DNA of 42,954 nucleotides from Betaproteobacteria bacterium. GTDB lineage: Bacteria > Pseudomonadota > Gammaproteobacteria > Burkholderiales > SG8-39. The notes below the pieces were generated by a model. It did no database searches, was not told where the DNA came from, and saw nothing but the letters and a program-made list of their open reading frames with translations. The DNA is taken from contig CANKMT010000045.1 in NCBI GenBank assembly GCA_947482825.1, positions 1 through 42,954 on the forward strand, given 5' to 3'. Shown here piece by piece: positions 24,672 to 33,073 of this stretch (position 1 is the first letter of the stretch; the number at the start of each line of letters is the position of its first letter). Made by a program: the position numbers and the translations under genes.

Positions 24672-25414
24672 GCTTCGCCGCCGGCTTCGCCACCTAAGTA
24701 CGCTTCGACGACGGCTGGGTCGCGGGCCACGTCCTGCGGCGCGCCGTCGGCGATCATGCGTCCCTGGTGCAGCACCACGACGCGCTCGACACTTTTCATC
24801 AGCACGCGCACTGCATGCTCGATCCAGATCACCGCCAGGCCAAGCTCGTCGCGCACGCGTCGGATCAGCGCTGCCGCCAGCTCGACCTCGCCCTCGGTCA
24901 GGCCGGCGGCGACTTCGTCCAGCAGCAACAGTTTCGGACGCGCGCCGAGCGCCATGCCGATCTCGAGAAGTCGCTGCTTTGCGGGCGTCAACTCGCCGGC
25001 GGGGATGCCGGCCGAATCGGCGAGACCGAGAAAGCCGAGAATCGACGCCGCATTGTCGAACGCATCATGCGCGTGAGTGCGGCTGCGCCCGGCAAACTCC
25101 AGACCGAAGCGGACGTTTTCTTCGGCGCTCATCGCCGCAAACACACGCGGCGTCTGGAACGTCCGGGCAACGCCGGACCGGGCATAGATGTGGGCACCGC
25201 GTCCGGTCAGATTCTCGCCCGCAACGACAAGCCGGCCCGAAGTCGGCGCCAGCACGCCCGAGAGCGTGTGGAAGAGCGTCGTTTTGCCGGCGCCATTGGG
25301 GCCGATCATGCCGACCAGTTCGCGGCTCCCGACTTCGAGGCTCACGCAGTCGACAGCCACGAGGCCGCCGAAATGCACGCTGACCTCTTCCGCGCGGAGG
25401 ACCGGCTCAGCCAT
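24668..25414 (-). CDS. livG: LivG-type ABC transporter ATP-binding protein
   Basis: 248 residues. Walker A is GPNGAGKTT (about 37-45), and ARSGVARTFQTPRVFAAMSAEENV is the LivG Q-loop region. The signature is degenerate (ELTPAKQRLLEIGMAL instead of LSxGxQ) and Walker B reads LLLLDEVAAGLTEGE, with Val after DE; such variants recur in betaproteobacterial LivG proteins. WIEHAVRVLMKSVERVVVLHQG gives the switch His. It overlaps livM by eight bases and livF by four, and pairs with LivF as an ATPase heterodimer. Confidence 0.92.
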   Translation of the reverse strand: MAEPVLRAEEVSVHFGGLVAVDCVSLEVGSRELVGMIGPNGAGKTTLFHTLSGVLAPTSGRLVVAGENLTGRGAHIYARSGVARTFQTPRVFAAMSAEENVRFGLEFAGRSRTHAHDAFDNAASILGFLGLADSAGIPAGELTPAKQRLLEIGMALGARPKLLLLDEVAAGLTEGEVELAAALIRRVRDELGLAVIWIEHAVRVLMKSVERVVVLHQGRMIADGAPQDVARDPAVVEAYLGGEAGGEA

Positions 25415-26348
25415 CGCGTTTTCCTGCGCGTTTGCGTGTCCACAACGAGGCGATGCCGCCGGGCAGGTACAGCACCAGCAGGATCAGGAGCGTGCCGAGG
25501 ATGATCAGGAAGAGGTAGGGGAATTGCAGGCGCAGCAACTCGGTGAGCAGCGAAAACACGATCGAAGCTACCAGCGGCCCAGCCACCGTCTGCGCGCCGC
25601 CGACCATCGCGATCAGCACGGTCTGGAAGCCGATGAAGGGATTGAATACCGCCGGCGGATCGATGTAGGTCCAGCGGACTGCCATCGCGGCCCCAAGCGC
25701 GCCCGCGAAAAAGGCGGAAAGCGCGAACCCGCCGATCTTCACGAGACGCGTATTCACGCCGAGCGTCTGCGCGCGCTGCTCGTCGGCGCCGATGCCTGCC
25801 AGCGCGAGCCCGAAGCGCGAAGAGCGCACGGCGACGCACACCGCCACAGCTGCGAGCGCGACAACAAGGACCGTGAGGTAGACCGTTGCCGCTTCCGGCG
25901 TTTCGGTCAATACGCGCCCGACCGTGCCCGAGTATTTCTTCTCCACAAAAGTGATCGCATGCCGCACCAGCTCGCCTAGGCCGAAAGTCAGCACGGCAAA
26001 GTAAGCGCCGCGCAGGTGCAGGATGGCGACTCCAACGATTGCTGCAAACGCTGACGCGGCCAACCCGCCCAGAAAGACCGAAACCGGATAGGTCAGCGAC
26101 TCGTAGCCAAGCGCGGTCACGTAGGCGCCGATGCCGAAGAACGCGGCCGTCGCGAGCGACAGGTAGTTGGTCGCCCCGGAGAACATCGCCCAGCTCACCG
26201 CGAGGCCGGCGTACATGAGGCAGGTGAGCGCAAGCGACAACAGGAATTCGTTCAGCACCCACGGCGCCACGGCCAGTGCAAGTACCCCCGTCGCAAGGGC
26301 GGCGATCGTGACGCGCGACGGCCGCTCGCGAAAGCCTGACATCGTCAT
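25407..26348 (-). CDS. livM: LivM-type ABC transporter permease
   Basis: 313 residues from ATG 26348, which overlaps the livH stop (ATGA); ATG 26342 is an alternative two codons in. About nine or ten hydrophobic segments follow, including GLAVSWAMFSGATNYLSLATAAFFGIGAYVTAL near 50-80, the characteristic LivM stretch. The EAA-like coupling loop is GVNTRLVKIGGFALSAFFAGALGA (about 200-225). The tail is basic (WTRKRAGKRDG). It forms the transmembrane channel with LivH. The longer open frame upstream reads through livH and is rejected. Confidence 0.92.
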   Translation of the reverse strand: MTMSGFRERPSRVTIAALATGVLALAVAPWVLNEFLLSLALTCLMYAGLAVSWAMFSGATNYLSLATAAFFGIGAYVTALGYESLTYPVSVFLGGLAASAFAAIVGVAILHLRGAYFAVLTFGLGELVRHAITFVEKKYSGTVGRVLTETPEAATVYLTVLVVALAAVAVCVAVRSSRFGLALAGIGADEQRAQTLGVNTRLVKIGGFALSAFFAGALGAAMAVRWTYIDPPAVFNPFIGFQTVLIAMVGGAQTVAGPLVASIVFSLLTELLRLQFPYLFLIILGTLLILLVLYLPGGIASLWTRKRAGKRDG

Positions 26349-27214
26349 CGCGCAAACAGCCCGCGCGGACGCGCAAGCAGCACGAGGATGAATACGCCGT
26401 AGGAAAGCAGCATCTTGAGCGAAGGGCTGGTGAAGTGCATGCCGAAAGCCTCGACCAACCCGAGGAGCAACCCGCCGGCGAGGCACCCGCCCGCGCTGCC
26501 CAGTCCCCCGAGCGTAATCACGATGAGCGCAGTCACCGTGTAAGGCTCGCCCATCGAAGGCGAAATCTCGTAGACCATCGACAGCAGCGCGCCGGCCACA
26601 CCCGCAAGCGCAATGCCTGCGCCGAAAACCGCCGGGTGCAGCACCGCAGTATCGATGCCGACCAGCTGCGCACCGGTGGGGGACTGCATCATCGCGCGCA
26701 CCGCCTTGCCGAACAGCGTGAACTTGAGCGCCGCCAGCAACGCGAGGCTGGCGGCCAGCGCAAAGCCAAACACGAGCAGCCGGTTCGCGCCGAAGCGCGC
26801 GCCGCCGATCTCCACCGAATCGCTGAGGAACGTGTATCCGCGCAGGTCCGCGCCCCACACGAGGTAGGCCAGGTTCTGCACGATGAACATCAGGCCGAAC
26901 GCGACCAGCAGGCTCCTGGCCTCGACGACTTCGGCGTTTGCCGCAGTTCTTGCTATGGGACGGAAGCACAGGCGGTAGACGAGCAGGCCGAGGACGAAAA
27001 GCATCAACGCGACGACCGGCAGGAACACCAGCGGATTGACTTGCAGGATCGTCTGCGCCCACCACGTGAGGTAGGCGCCCACCATGAGGAACTCGCCGTG
27101 CGAGATGTTCATGATGCGCATCAGCCCATACTGCAGGTTGAGGCCCATCGCGACCACCGCGTAGATGCCGCCGGTGATCAGGCCGGAGGCGGCGAGTTCT
27201 AGCCAGAAACCCAT
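26345..27214 (-). CDS. livH: LivH-type ABC transporter permease
   Basis: 289 residues with about eight membrane helices. GGIYAVVAMGLNLQYGLMRIMNISHGEFLMVGAYL (15-50) is the LivH signature, and ALIVITLGGLGSAGGCLAGGLLLGLVEAF (about 225-255) contains the coupling region. A weak GAGAAC stands before the ATG. It is separated from livK by an intrinsic terminator, an arrangement that gives more binding protein than membrane components. Confidence 0.93.
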   Translation of the reverse strand: MGFWLELAASGLITGGIYAVVAMGLNLQYGLMRIMNISHGEFLMVGAYLTWWAQTILQVNPLVFLPVVALMLFVLGLLVYRLCFRPIARTAANAEVVEARSLLVAFGLMFIVQNLAYLVWGADLRGYTFLSDSVEIGGARFGANRLLVFGFALAASLALLAALKFTLFGKAVRAMMQSPTGAQLVGIDTAVLHPAVFGAGIALAGVAGALLSMVYEISPSMGEPYTVTALIVITLGGLGSAGGCLAGGLLLGLVEAFGMHFTSPSLKMLLSYGVFILVLLARPRGLFAR

Positions 27215-27251
27215 GGCGTTCTCATACCGCTTTCATGGACAGTTGACGAAA

Positions 27252-27280
27252 ACGGCTCCGCAGGTCGCCTGCGGAGCCGT
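27252..27280 (-). terminator. Intrinsic terminator/attenuator between livK and livH
   Basis: On the minus strand ACGGCTCCGCAGG, loop CGA, CCTGCGGAGCCGT form a perfect 13-pair GC-rich stem, followed by TTTTCG, 15 bases after the livK stop. The short U-run suggests partial termination, letting some transcripts continue into livHMGF. Confidence 0.8.
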
Positions 27281-27295
27281 CGGGCTGGAGGGCGA

Positions 27296-28477
27296 TTACT
27301 TGAAAGCCGGCTTGGGGTAGAGCGACGCGCTGGTCGAGCGCTGCGGCGGCCAGACGACTTCGAACTCGCCGCTTTGCCATTGGCTGACCACGCCCGGCGT
27401 GGAGATGTTCTCGCCACCCTTGAAGCGGATCTTGCCGATCACGGTGTCGAACTCATTTGCGGCGATGTAATCACGCACGGCTTTGCGGTCGACCCCTGCC
27501 TTCTCGACCGCCTGCTGCAGGATCTGCAAACCGGCCCATGCGTGCGCGCTCGCCCAGCGGTCGGGTTCCTTCTTGAACTTGGCGACGTGCGCATCGAAGT
27601 ACGCCTTGGCCGCCGGGCTCGACTTCGGGTTCCAGGTGCCCAAGCCCATCACGCCCTCCACCATCGCACCCATCTTGTCGCGATAGACCGGGAACGCGGT
27701 ACCGACCGCAGCGTAGAACACTTTGGGATTGAAGGCGATCGCCTTGGATTGGCCCGTCACCAGAAACGTGTCCGGCGGATAGCTGAGGCTCACGAACGCG
27801 TCGGGATTCAAGGACTTCATTTCGTTCAGCACCGGCTGGAGGTCCTTCACACCCATCGGGTAGCTCTTTTTCGCGACGATCTGGATCTTCTTTTCCTTTA
27901 GCGAGGCTTCGAGCGCGCTGGCCTGCTCGAGCCCGAACAACTCATCGACGTGAATGAAGGCCACGGTCTTCGTGCTGCGCGCGGCGAGGTACTCCGCGAG
28001 CGCGTCCATCATCACGTCGGGCTGTTGCAGCAGCGCGAAGAAATACGGCGACTTGAGTTGCAGCAATTTTCGGCCGGTCGCGGTCGGCGCGAGCATCGGG
28101 TAGCCGTGCTTGGTGATCAGCGGCAGCACGGCGAAGTTGGCCCCGGTGCCCCATGGCGGCAGGATCAGGTCGACCTTATCACTCGTCATGAGCTTCTCGT
28201 AAGTGCGCACGACCGTCTCGGTCTCGCTGCGGTCGTCATAGCCCACGAGCTCGACTTTCCTCTTCTTGCCCTTGACGTTGAGGCCGCCGGCGGCATTCAC
28301 CTGGTCGGCCCACATGATGTAGTTGGGTTCCTGGGAGACCTGCGCGCCCGTGGCCCACGGACCCGTGCGGGCGATTGCGTAGCCGATGCGCACCGGCGCA
28401 TCCTGTGCAAATGCATTCGCACCTGCGGCGACCAGCAGCGCGACGGCGAGCGCTTTCCAACGCAGCGATAAACTCAT
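27296..28477 (-). CDS. livK: Branched-chain amino acid-type ABC transporter substrate-binding protein
   Basis: 393 residues with AGAGGAG before the ATG. Signal peptide about 1-25 (WKALAVALLVAAGANAFAQ). The mature part is the two-lobed type I periplasmic fold: PVRIGYAIARTGPWATGAQV, then NYIMWADQVNAAGGLNVKGK, and the LAPTATGRKLLQ ligand-loop region. It captures amino acids or aromatic/short organic acids in the periplasm for LivHMGF. The usual Leu-binding residues cannot be confirmed by eye, so the ligand is open. First gene of the minus-strand Liv operon, divergent from a desaturase. Confidence 0.9.
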   Translation of the reverse strand: MSLSLRWKALAVALLVAAGANAFAQDAPVRIGYAIARTGPWATGAQVSQEPNYIMWADQVNAAGGLNVKGKKRKVELVGYDDRSETETVVRTYEKLMTSDKVDLILPPWGTGANFAVLPLITKHGYPMLAPTATGRKLLQLKSPYFFALLQQPDVMMDALAEYLAARSTKTVAFIHVDELFGLEQASALEASLKEKKIQIVAKKSYPMGVKDLQPVLNEMKSLNPDAFVSLSYPPDTFLVTGQSKAIAFNPKVFYAAVGTAFPVYRDKMGAMVEGVMGLGTWNPKSSPAAKAYFDAHVAKFKKEPDRWASAHAWAGLQILQQAVEKAGVDRKAVRDYIAANEFDTVIGKIRFKGGENISTPGVVSQWQSGEFEVVWPPQRSTSASLYPKPAFK

Positions 28478-28612
28478 TTATCCATCTCCTCTGGGAAGTC
28501 GGGTTTTATATTTTGTTTCAACACCTTAGACTCTTGGCTCCGAGCCGTCAATGCGGTCCCCGCATGGTGCCGGGTATGATAAATGAACGTGTTAGTGACT
28601 CGCGGAGAAAAG

Positions 28613-29605
28613 ATGAACGCACCAGGTCTCGGCGAGGAATTCCGCGACGACTACCGCAAGGCGCTGCCGGCCGAGATCGTGCAGCGCCTGGCGAAGATCT
28701 CCTTCTGGCGCTCGTGGTGGTCGGTTCTGCAGGAGGTCTTCTTGCTCACTGCGCTGATCTCCATTGCGCTTGCGCTCTGGACGCCGGTCATCGTCATCGC
28801 TTGCGTGATCCTGATCGGCACGCGCCAGCACGCCTTGTTCATCCTCGCGCACGACTCCGCGCACTACCGCCTGTTCGAGCAACGCTGGCTGAACGACGCC
28901 GTGGGCTGCGCGTGCGCAACGGTGCAGGGGCTGTCGATGCGCACCTACCGCGTCATCCACCGGCTGCACCACAACAACCTCTACGGCCCGGCCGACCCGG
29001 ACACCGCGCTGCACGGCGGCTACCCGCGCGGGAGGGCCTATCTCGCCAAGAAGCTGCTCAAGGACCTGACCGGCTTCACGGCGTGGAAGACCTACGCGTA
29101 CTTTTTCGGCGCGCCGGCCATCAACACCGAGACGAATGTCGCGCTGCGCCCGCTGAACGACACCTCCGAGCGCCTGCGCGGCGAGGCGCGCCGCGACCGC
29201 TCGGCGGTGATCGGTTTGCACATCGCCGCGCTGGTTATTTCGGCGGCGACCGGCTGCCTGTTCGAGTACCTGATCCTCTGGGTGCTGCCGCTGCTAACGG
29301 TAGTGCAGGCCATCCTCCGGCTGCGTGCGATCTCCGAGCACGGCGCGACCACGGATTTTTCCTCTCCGCTCACCGCGGCGCGGACCAACCTGGGCGGATC
29401 ACTGCTCGAATGGTTGCTCTTCCCCCACAGCGTCAACTACCACATCGAACACCACCTCTACGCCTCGGTTCCGCACTACAACCTGCCTGAGTTGCATCGC
29501 GAGATGGTGAAGTACGGCGTGCTCGAAAACGCCGAGGTGCTGCCTTTCACCAAGACGCTCGGCAAGATCTTTGCGGAGCGCCGGCCGGCCGCCCACCCCG
29601 CCTAG
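28613..29605 (+). CDS. Membrane fatty acid desaturase-type di-iron protein
   Basis: 330 residues from ATG 28613, preferred over ATG 28583 because GGAGAAAAG lies directly before it. Three His boxes are intact: H80-x3-H84 (AHDSAHYRLF), H116-x2-H119-H120 (HRLHHNNLYG) and H277-x2-H280-H281 (YHIEHHLYAS). They bind the di-iron centre at the cytoplasmic face. Hydrophobic pairs at about 42-78 and 200-235 form the membrane helices. These enzymes introduce double bonds or hydroxylate lipids. A possible -10 (TATGAT) lies at about 28575-28580. Its stop shares the CTAG palindrome with the convergent GNAT gene. Confidence 0.9.
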   Translation: MNAPGLGEEFRDDYRKALPAEIVQRLAKISFWRSWWSVLQEVFLLTALISIALALWTPVIVIACVILIGTRQHALFILAHDSAHYRLFEQRWLNDAVGCACATVQGLSMRTYRVIHRLHHNNLYGPADPDTALHGGYPRGRAYLAKKLLKDLTGFTAWKTYAYFFGAPAINTETNVALRPLNDTSERLRGEARRDRSAVIGLHIAALVISAATGCLFEYLILWVLPLLTVVQAILRLRAISEHGATTDFSSPLTAARTNLGGSLLEWLLFPHSVNYHIEHHLYASVPHYNLPELHREMVKYGVLENAEVLPFTKTLGKIFAERRPAAHPA

Positions 29606-30066
29606 AGTTTCAGGCGCATCGGGCGCATGCCCGAGAACTGGAACCCTTCGGCCGCGTAGACCGCGTGCGCCTGCTCGTTGTCTTCGTCCGACAGCAGCGT
29701 GAGGCGAAGGCACCCCTGCTCCCGGGCGCCGACCACGGCATGCGACAGGAGCGCGGCGCCGATGCCGTGGCCGCGGCGCTCGGGCAACACGATCATGTCT
29801 TCGAGCCACGCGGCCTTGCCTCCTTCGGCCGTGCTGATCGTGTAGAGCGTGCTCACCATGCCGACCACCCGGCCGGCTTCGCGCGCAACGTAGATGTGGC
29901 CGATGCGCGGATCACCGAGGATCGTCTGGAGCGCGCGCTTCTGCTTGGCCGCGTCCGGCACGAAATCGGCCTCCTGCGCGAAGAGCACGCCGAGCAGTTC
30001 GACCAGTTGCGGCAAGTCCTTCTTGTGCGCAAGGCCGAGCTCGAGCAAGGGATCCACGGCGCTCAT
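29602..30066 (-). CDS. GNAT-family N-acetyltransferase
   Basis: 154 residues if started at ATG 30066, with GGGGGA at a usable distance; ATG 30111 would give 169 residues but has no ribosome site. The GNAT fold is seen in VVGMVSTLYTISTAEGGKAAWLEDMIVLPERRGHGIGAALLSHAV, where RRGHGIGAAL is the acetyl-CoA pyrophosphate loop. The C-terminal NEQAHAVYAAEGFQFSGM strand-helix is typical. The substrate is unknown. It is convergent with the desaturase and their stop codons overlap in CTAG. Confidence 0.85.
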   Translation of the reverse strand: MSAVDPLLELGLAHKKDLPQLVELLGVLFAQEADFVPDAAKQKRALQTILGDPRIGHIYVAREAGRVVGMVSTLYTISTAEGGKAAWLEDMIVLPERRGHGIGAALLSHAVVGAREQGCLRLTLLSDEDNEQAHAVYAAEGFQFSGMRPMRLKL

Positions 30067-30234
30067 CGCGCGGTCCCCCGCATCGTTTCGCATCTCATGG
30101 GCAAAGCGCATTGACGCCGCCGCGCAGCCACCCGTACCATGATTTTCATCCCCAGCCGTTGTAGATAACCTGCCAGCTTAACGCCGGGACTGCATTGCCG
30201 CAAAACACCTTGTCGAACTGAATTCTGGAGCCCC

Positions 30235-31473
30235 ATGAAAGTCAAACGAGTCATCTGCGCCGCCGGCCGTTCCGGCTACATGCATCGCGATCTCATGGCG
30301 ATCAAAGCCGGCGCCCGCCAGGACGGCATGATCTTCCACGGGCCGACGGTCACGCCGGGCTTCAAGAAGATCGTCGAACCGGCCACCATCATCTCGGTGA
30401 TGCTGGTGCTGGAAGACGGCCAGATGGCGTTCGGCGACTGCGCCGACGTGATCCTCGCCGGCGTCGCCGGCCGCGACCCGGTTTTCAATGCCGCCGATTA
30501 CATGGAAGTGATGGAAGGCCCGGTGGCCGCCGCGCTCACCGGCCGGGATGTTTCGAAGTTCAAGGCCAACGCCGATGAACTCGACAAGATGCAGGTCGGC
30601 GGCAAGCGCCTGCACACGGCGCTGCGCTACGGCATCACGCAGGCGCTGCTGCATGCCGCCGCCCTGTCCGGCAAGGAAACCATGGCCGAGGTGATCGCGC
30701 GCGAATACGGCAGCACGATCTCGAAAACGCCCATCGCCATCCTCGCCTCCGGACACAAGGATGACCCGACCCAGCTCGACCGCATCATCCTCAAGCGCTT
30801 CGAGCTGCTGCCGCACGCCTCGTTCACGGTGGTCAAGGACCATGTCGGCTTCAAGGGCGAGATCCTGCACGCGTGGGTGAAGATGGTCGCCACGCGCATC
30901 AAGACGATCGGCGACGCCGACTACCGGCCGCGCATCCATGCCGACCTGTACGGCACGCTCGGCGAACTGTTTTCGATGGACGTGGAAAAGATCGCCGACT
31001 ACATCGGCACGCTGCGCGAGGCCGCCGCGCCCTACGACCTGCTGGTCGAATCGCCGATGATCGCGAAGACGCAAGCCGAGCAGATCGCCAAGTTCGGCGA
31101 GCTGCGCGGGCTGCTGAAGAAGAAGGGCATCCAGGTCGGCATCATCGCCGACGAGTGGTGCAACACGCTGGAGGACATCGGCCTCTTTGCGGACGCGCAG
31201 GCGGCCGACTTCGTGCAGATCAAGACGCCAGACCTCGGCGGCATCAACAACACCATCGAGGCCGTGCTCTACTGCAGGAAGAAGGGCATGGGCGCCTGCC
31301 TGGGCGGCACCGCCAACGAGACCGACCACTCGGCGCGGATCTGCACGCATATCGGCCTCGCCTGCCAGCCGGACTTCATGCTGTCCAAGCCCGGCCTGGG
31401 CGCCGACGAAGCCCTGATGATCCAGACCAACGAGATGGCGCGCACGCTGGCCATCCTCAAAACGCGGAGCTGA
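30235..31473 (+). CDS. Methylaspartate ammonia-lyase homologue (enolase superfamily C-N lyase)
   Basis: 412 residues, colinear with Clostridium tetanomorphum MAL, which makes mesaconate from 3-methylaspartate. Catalytic elements are kept: Lys330 (VQIKTPDLGG), His194 (LPHASF), Gln328 and the Mg ligands Asp237 (HADLYG), Glu272 (VESPM) and Asp306 (ADEWCN). The pocket is not kept. By an ungapped comparison from memory, clostridial Gln73, Phe170, Gln172, Tyr356 and Cys361 correspond to Ile73, Leu170, Ser172, Cys355 and Ala360, while Leu384 and Thr360 are retained. Deamination of a different, perhaps N-substituted or bulkier aspartate is therefore likely. No glutamate mutase genes are nearby. TGGAG precedes the ATG. 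First gene of an operon with a peptide-type importer and a PrpD protein. Confidence 0.88.
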   Translation: MKVKRVICAAGRSGYMHRDLMAIKAGARQDGMIFHGPTVTPGFKKIVEPATIISVMLVLEDGQMAFGDCADVILAGVAGRDPVFNAADYMEVMEGPVAAALTGRDVSKFKANADELDKMQVGGKRLHTALRYGITQALLHAAALSGKETMAEVIAREYGSTISKTPIAILASGHKDDPTQLDRIILKRFELLPHASFTVVKDHVGFKGEILHAWVKMVATRIKTIGDADYRPRIHADLYGTLGELFSMDVEKIADYIGTLREAAAPYDLLVESPMIAKTQAEQIAKFGELRGLLKKKGIQVGIIADEWCNTLEDIGLFADAQAADFVQIKTPDLGGINNTIEAVLYCRKKGMGACLGGTANETDHSARICTHIGLACQPDFMLSKPGLGADEALMIQTNEMARTLAILKTRS

Positions 31474-31476
31474 CCG

Positions 31477-33069
31477 ATGCGATCGCCAAACCTTCTTCGT
31501 CTTGCGGCCTGCGCCGCCCTCGTAGCCAGCAGCGCGGCCATTGCGCAGGGCACGACCGAGCAGCCGCGCTACGGCGGGACCGCGGTCGCCGCAATCGGCT
31601 CGGACCCGGGCGCGCTGAACCCGAACATCACCGTCGGCGTGCCCGACGTGTTCACAGGCTGCATCCTGTACGACGGCCTCGTGCGGTTCGCCGAAGGGTT
31701 CAAGATCGTCCCGTCGCTCGCGAAATCGTGGACCATTTCACCGGACGCGCTCACCTACACGTTCAACCTCAACAAGGCGAACTGGCACGACGGCAAGCCG
31801 CTCACGTCCGAGGACGTAAAATTCACCTTCCTCGAAGTGAGCTCGAAGTACGGCTCCAAATTCAATGCGCCCGGCGCCGCGATCAAGGAGATCCTGACGC
31901 CGGATGCGCAGACGGTGGTGATCAAGCTGTCCAAGCCGTTCGGGCCGTTCCTGTTCTCGATGGCCTGCGAACAGAACGCCGCGATCCTGCCGGCGCACAT
32001 CTTCCGCGGGACGGACGTCCTCAAGAACCCCGCCACGCTGACCAAGCCCATCGGCAGCGGCCCGTTCATGCTGCAGGAGTGGGTGCGCGGCAGCCAGCTC
32101 ACCTTCGTGAAGAACCCGAACTACTGGGCCAAGGGCGAGCCCTTCCTCGACCGGCTCGTGGTCAAGATCATGCCGGACCCGGGCGCGCGCATCCTCGCGC
32201 TGCAGGCCGGAGAAGTCGACTACATCGACCAGTACTACTTCCCGATCAGCGCGTTCAAGGTGTTCGAGAAGAACCCGAAGTTCTCGCTCAAGGAGGTCAA
32301 CTACCCGAGCGACGACATCATCATCCTCAACACGAGAAAAGCCCCGCTGAACAACGTGAAAGTCCGCCAGGCGCTGATGATCGCGCTCGACCGCAACTAC
32401 ATCCTGAAGAACGTCTTCCTCGGCAGCGGTCAGGCCGGGGCGGGGCCCTTCGATTCGCGCATTGCGTGGTCCTACAACCCGGCGGTCCACTACGAGAAGC
32501 TCTATCCCTACGACCGCGCCAAGGCCGAAGCCTTGCTCGACGAAGCCGGGTTCAAGAAGGGCCCGGACGGCACCCGCTTCACGTTGCGCCTGTCGTTCGA
32601 CCCGGGCCGCGGCGAGTACACGTCCTGGGCGCAGGCGATCCAGCGCTTCTGGCAGGCCGCGGGCATCAAGGTGTCGCTCGAAGGCGCCGAGCGCCCGGTG
32701 GTGCTCAAGAAGGTCTACGGCGACTACGACTTCGACGCCACGCTGCAGAACTATTCGACTTCGGGCGATCCGGCGCTCGGCATCGCGCGCGCCTTCCATT
32801 CTGCGTCGATCAAGCAAGGCACGAATTTCAACAACGCGAGCGGCTATTCCAATCCGCAGGTCGACGAACTGTTCGACAAAGGCCGCGATGCGCCGGACCA
32901 GGCCGGGCGCGCGAAGTTCTATTTCCAGGTGCAGGAGATCCTCGCGCGCGACCTGCCGACGCTCACGGTGCACCAGCAGGCGCAGATGGGCGCTGCGGGC
33001 GAGAACCTGCGCGGCATGTGGCAGGCCGCGGCCTACCAGTGGTGGAACCGTGCGTGGCTGAGGAAGTAG
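31477..33069 (+). CDS. Peptide-type ABC transporter substrate-binding protein (SBP_bac_5)
   Basis: 530 residues, starting three bases after the lyase stop. The signal peptide is about 1-25 (LLRLAACAALVASSAAIAQ). The mature protein has the DppA/OppA fold: GGTAVAAIGSDPGALNPNIT, then YDGLVRFAEGFKIVPSLAKSW, YTFNLNKANWHDGKPLTSEDV (about 90-110) and KVRQALMIALDRNYILKNV (about 290-310). This class binds dipeptides, opines, nickel, glutathione and other amino acid conjugates. In this operon the ligand is plausibly the substrate of the lyase. The ligand cannot be read from sequence. Confidence 0.92.
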   Translation: MRSPNLLRLAACAALVASSAAIAQGTTEQPRYGGTAVAAIGSDPGALNPNITVGVPDVFTGCILYDGLVRFAEGFKIVPSLAKSWTISPDALTYTFNLNKANWHDGKPLTSEDVKFTFLEVSSKYGSKFNAPGAAIKEILTPDAQTVVIKLSKPFGPFLFSMACEQNAAILPAHIFRGTDVLKNPATLTKPIGSGPFMLQEWVRGSQLTFVKNPNYWAKGEPFLDRLVVKIMPDPGARILALQAGEVDYIDQYYFPISAFKVFEKNPKFSLKEVNYPSDDIIILNTRKAPLNNVKVRQALMIALDRNYILKNVFLGSGQAGAGPFDSRIAWSYNPAVHYEKLYPYDRAKAEALLDEAGFKKGPDGTRFTLRLSFDPGRGEYTSWAQAIQRFWQAAGIKVSLEGAERPVVLKKVYGDYDFDATLQNYSTSGDPALGIARAFHSASIKQGTNFNNASGYSNPQVDELFDKGRDAPDQAGRAKFYFQVQEILARDLPTLTVHQQAQMGAAGENLRGMWQAAAYQWWNRAWLRK

Positions 33070-33073
33070 CGCC

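Noticed and set aside
30178..31350. 390-residue minus-strand frame opposite the lyase
   Set aside because: It lies antisense to a gene with conserved catalytic residues; its sequence is arginine/aspartate-rich without domains.
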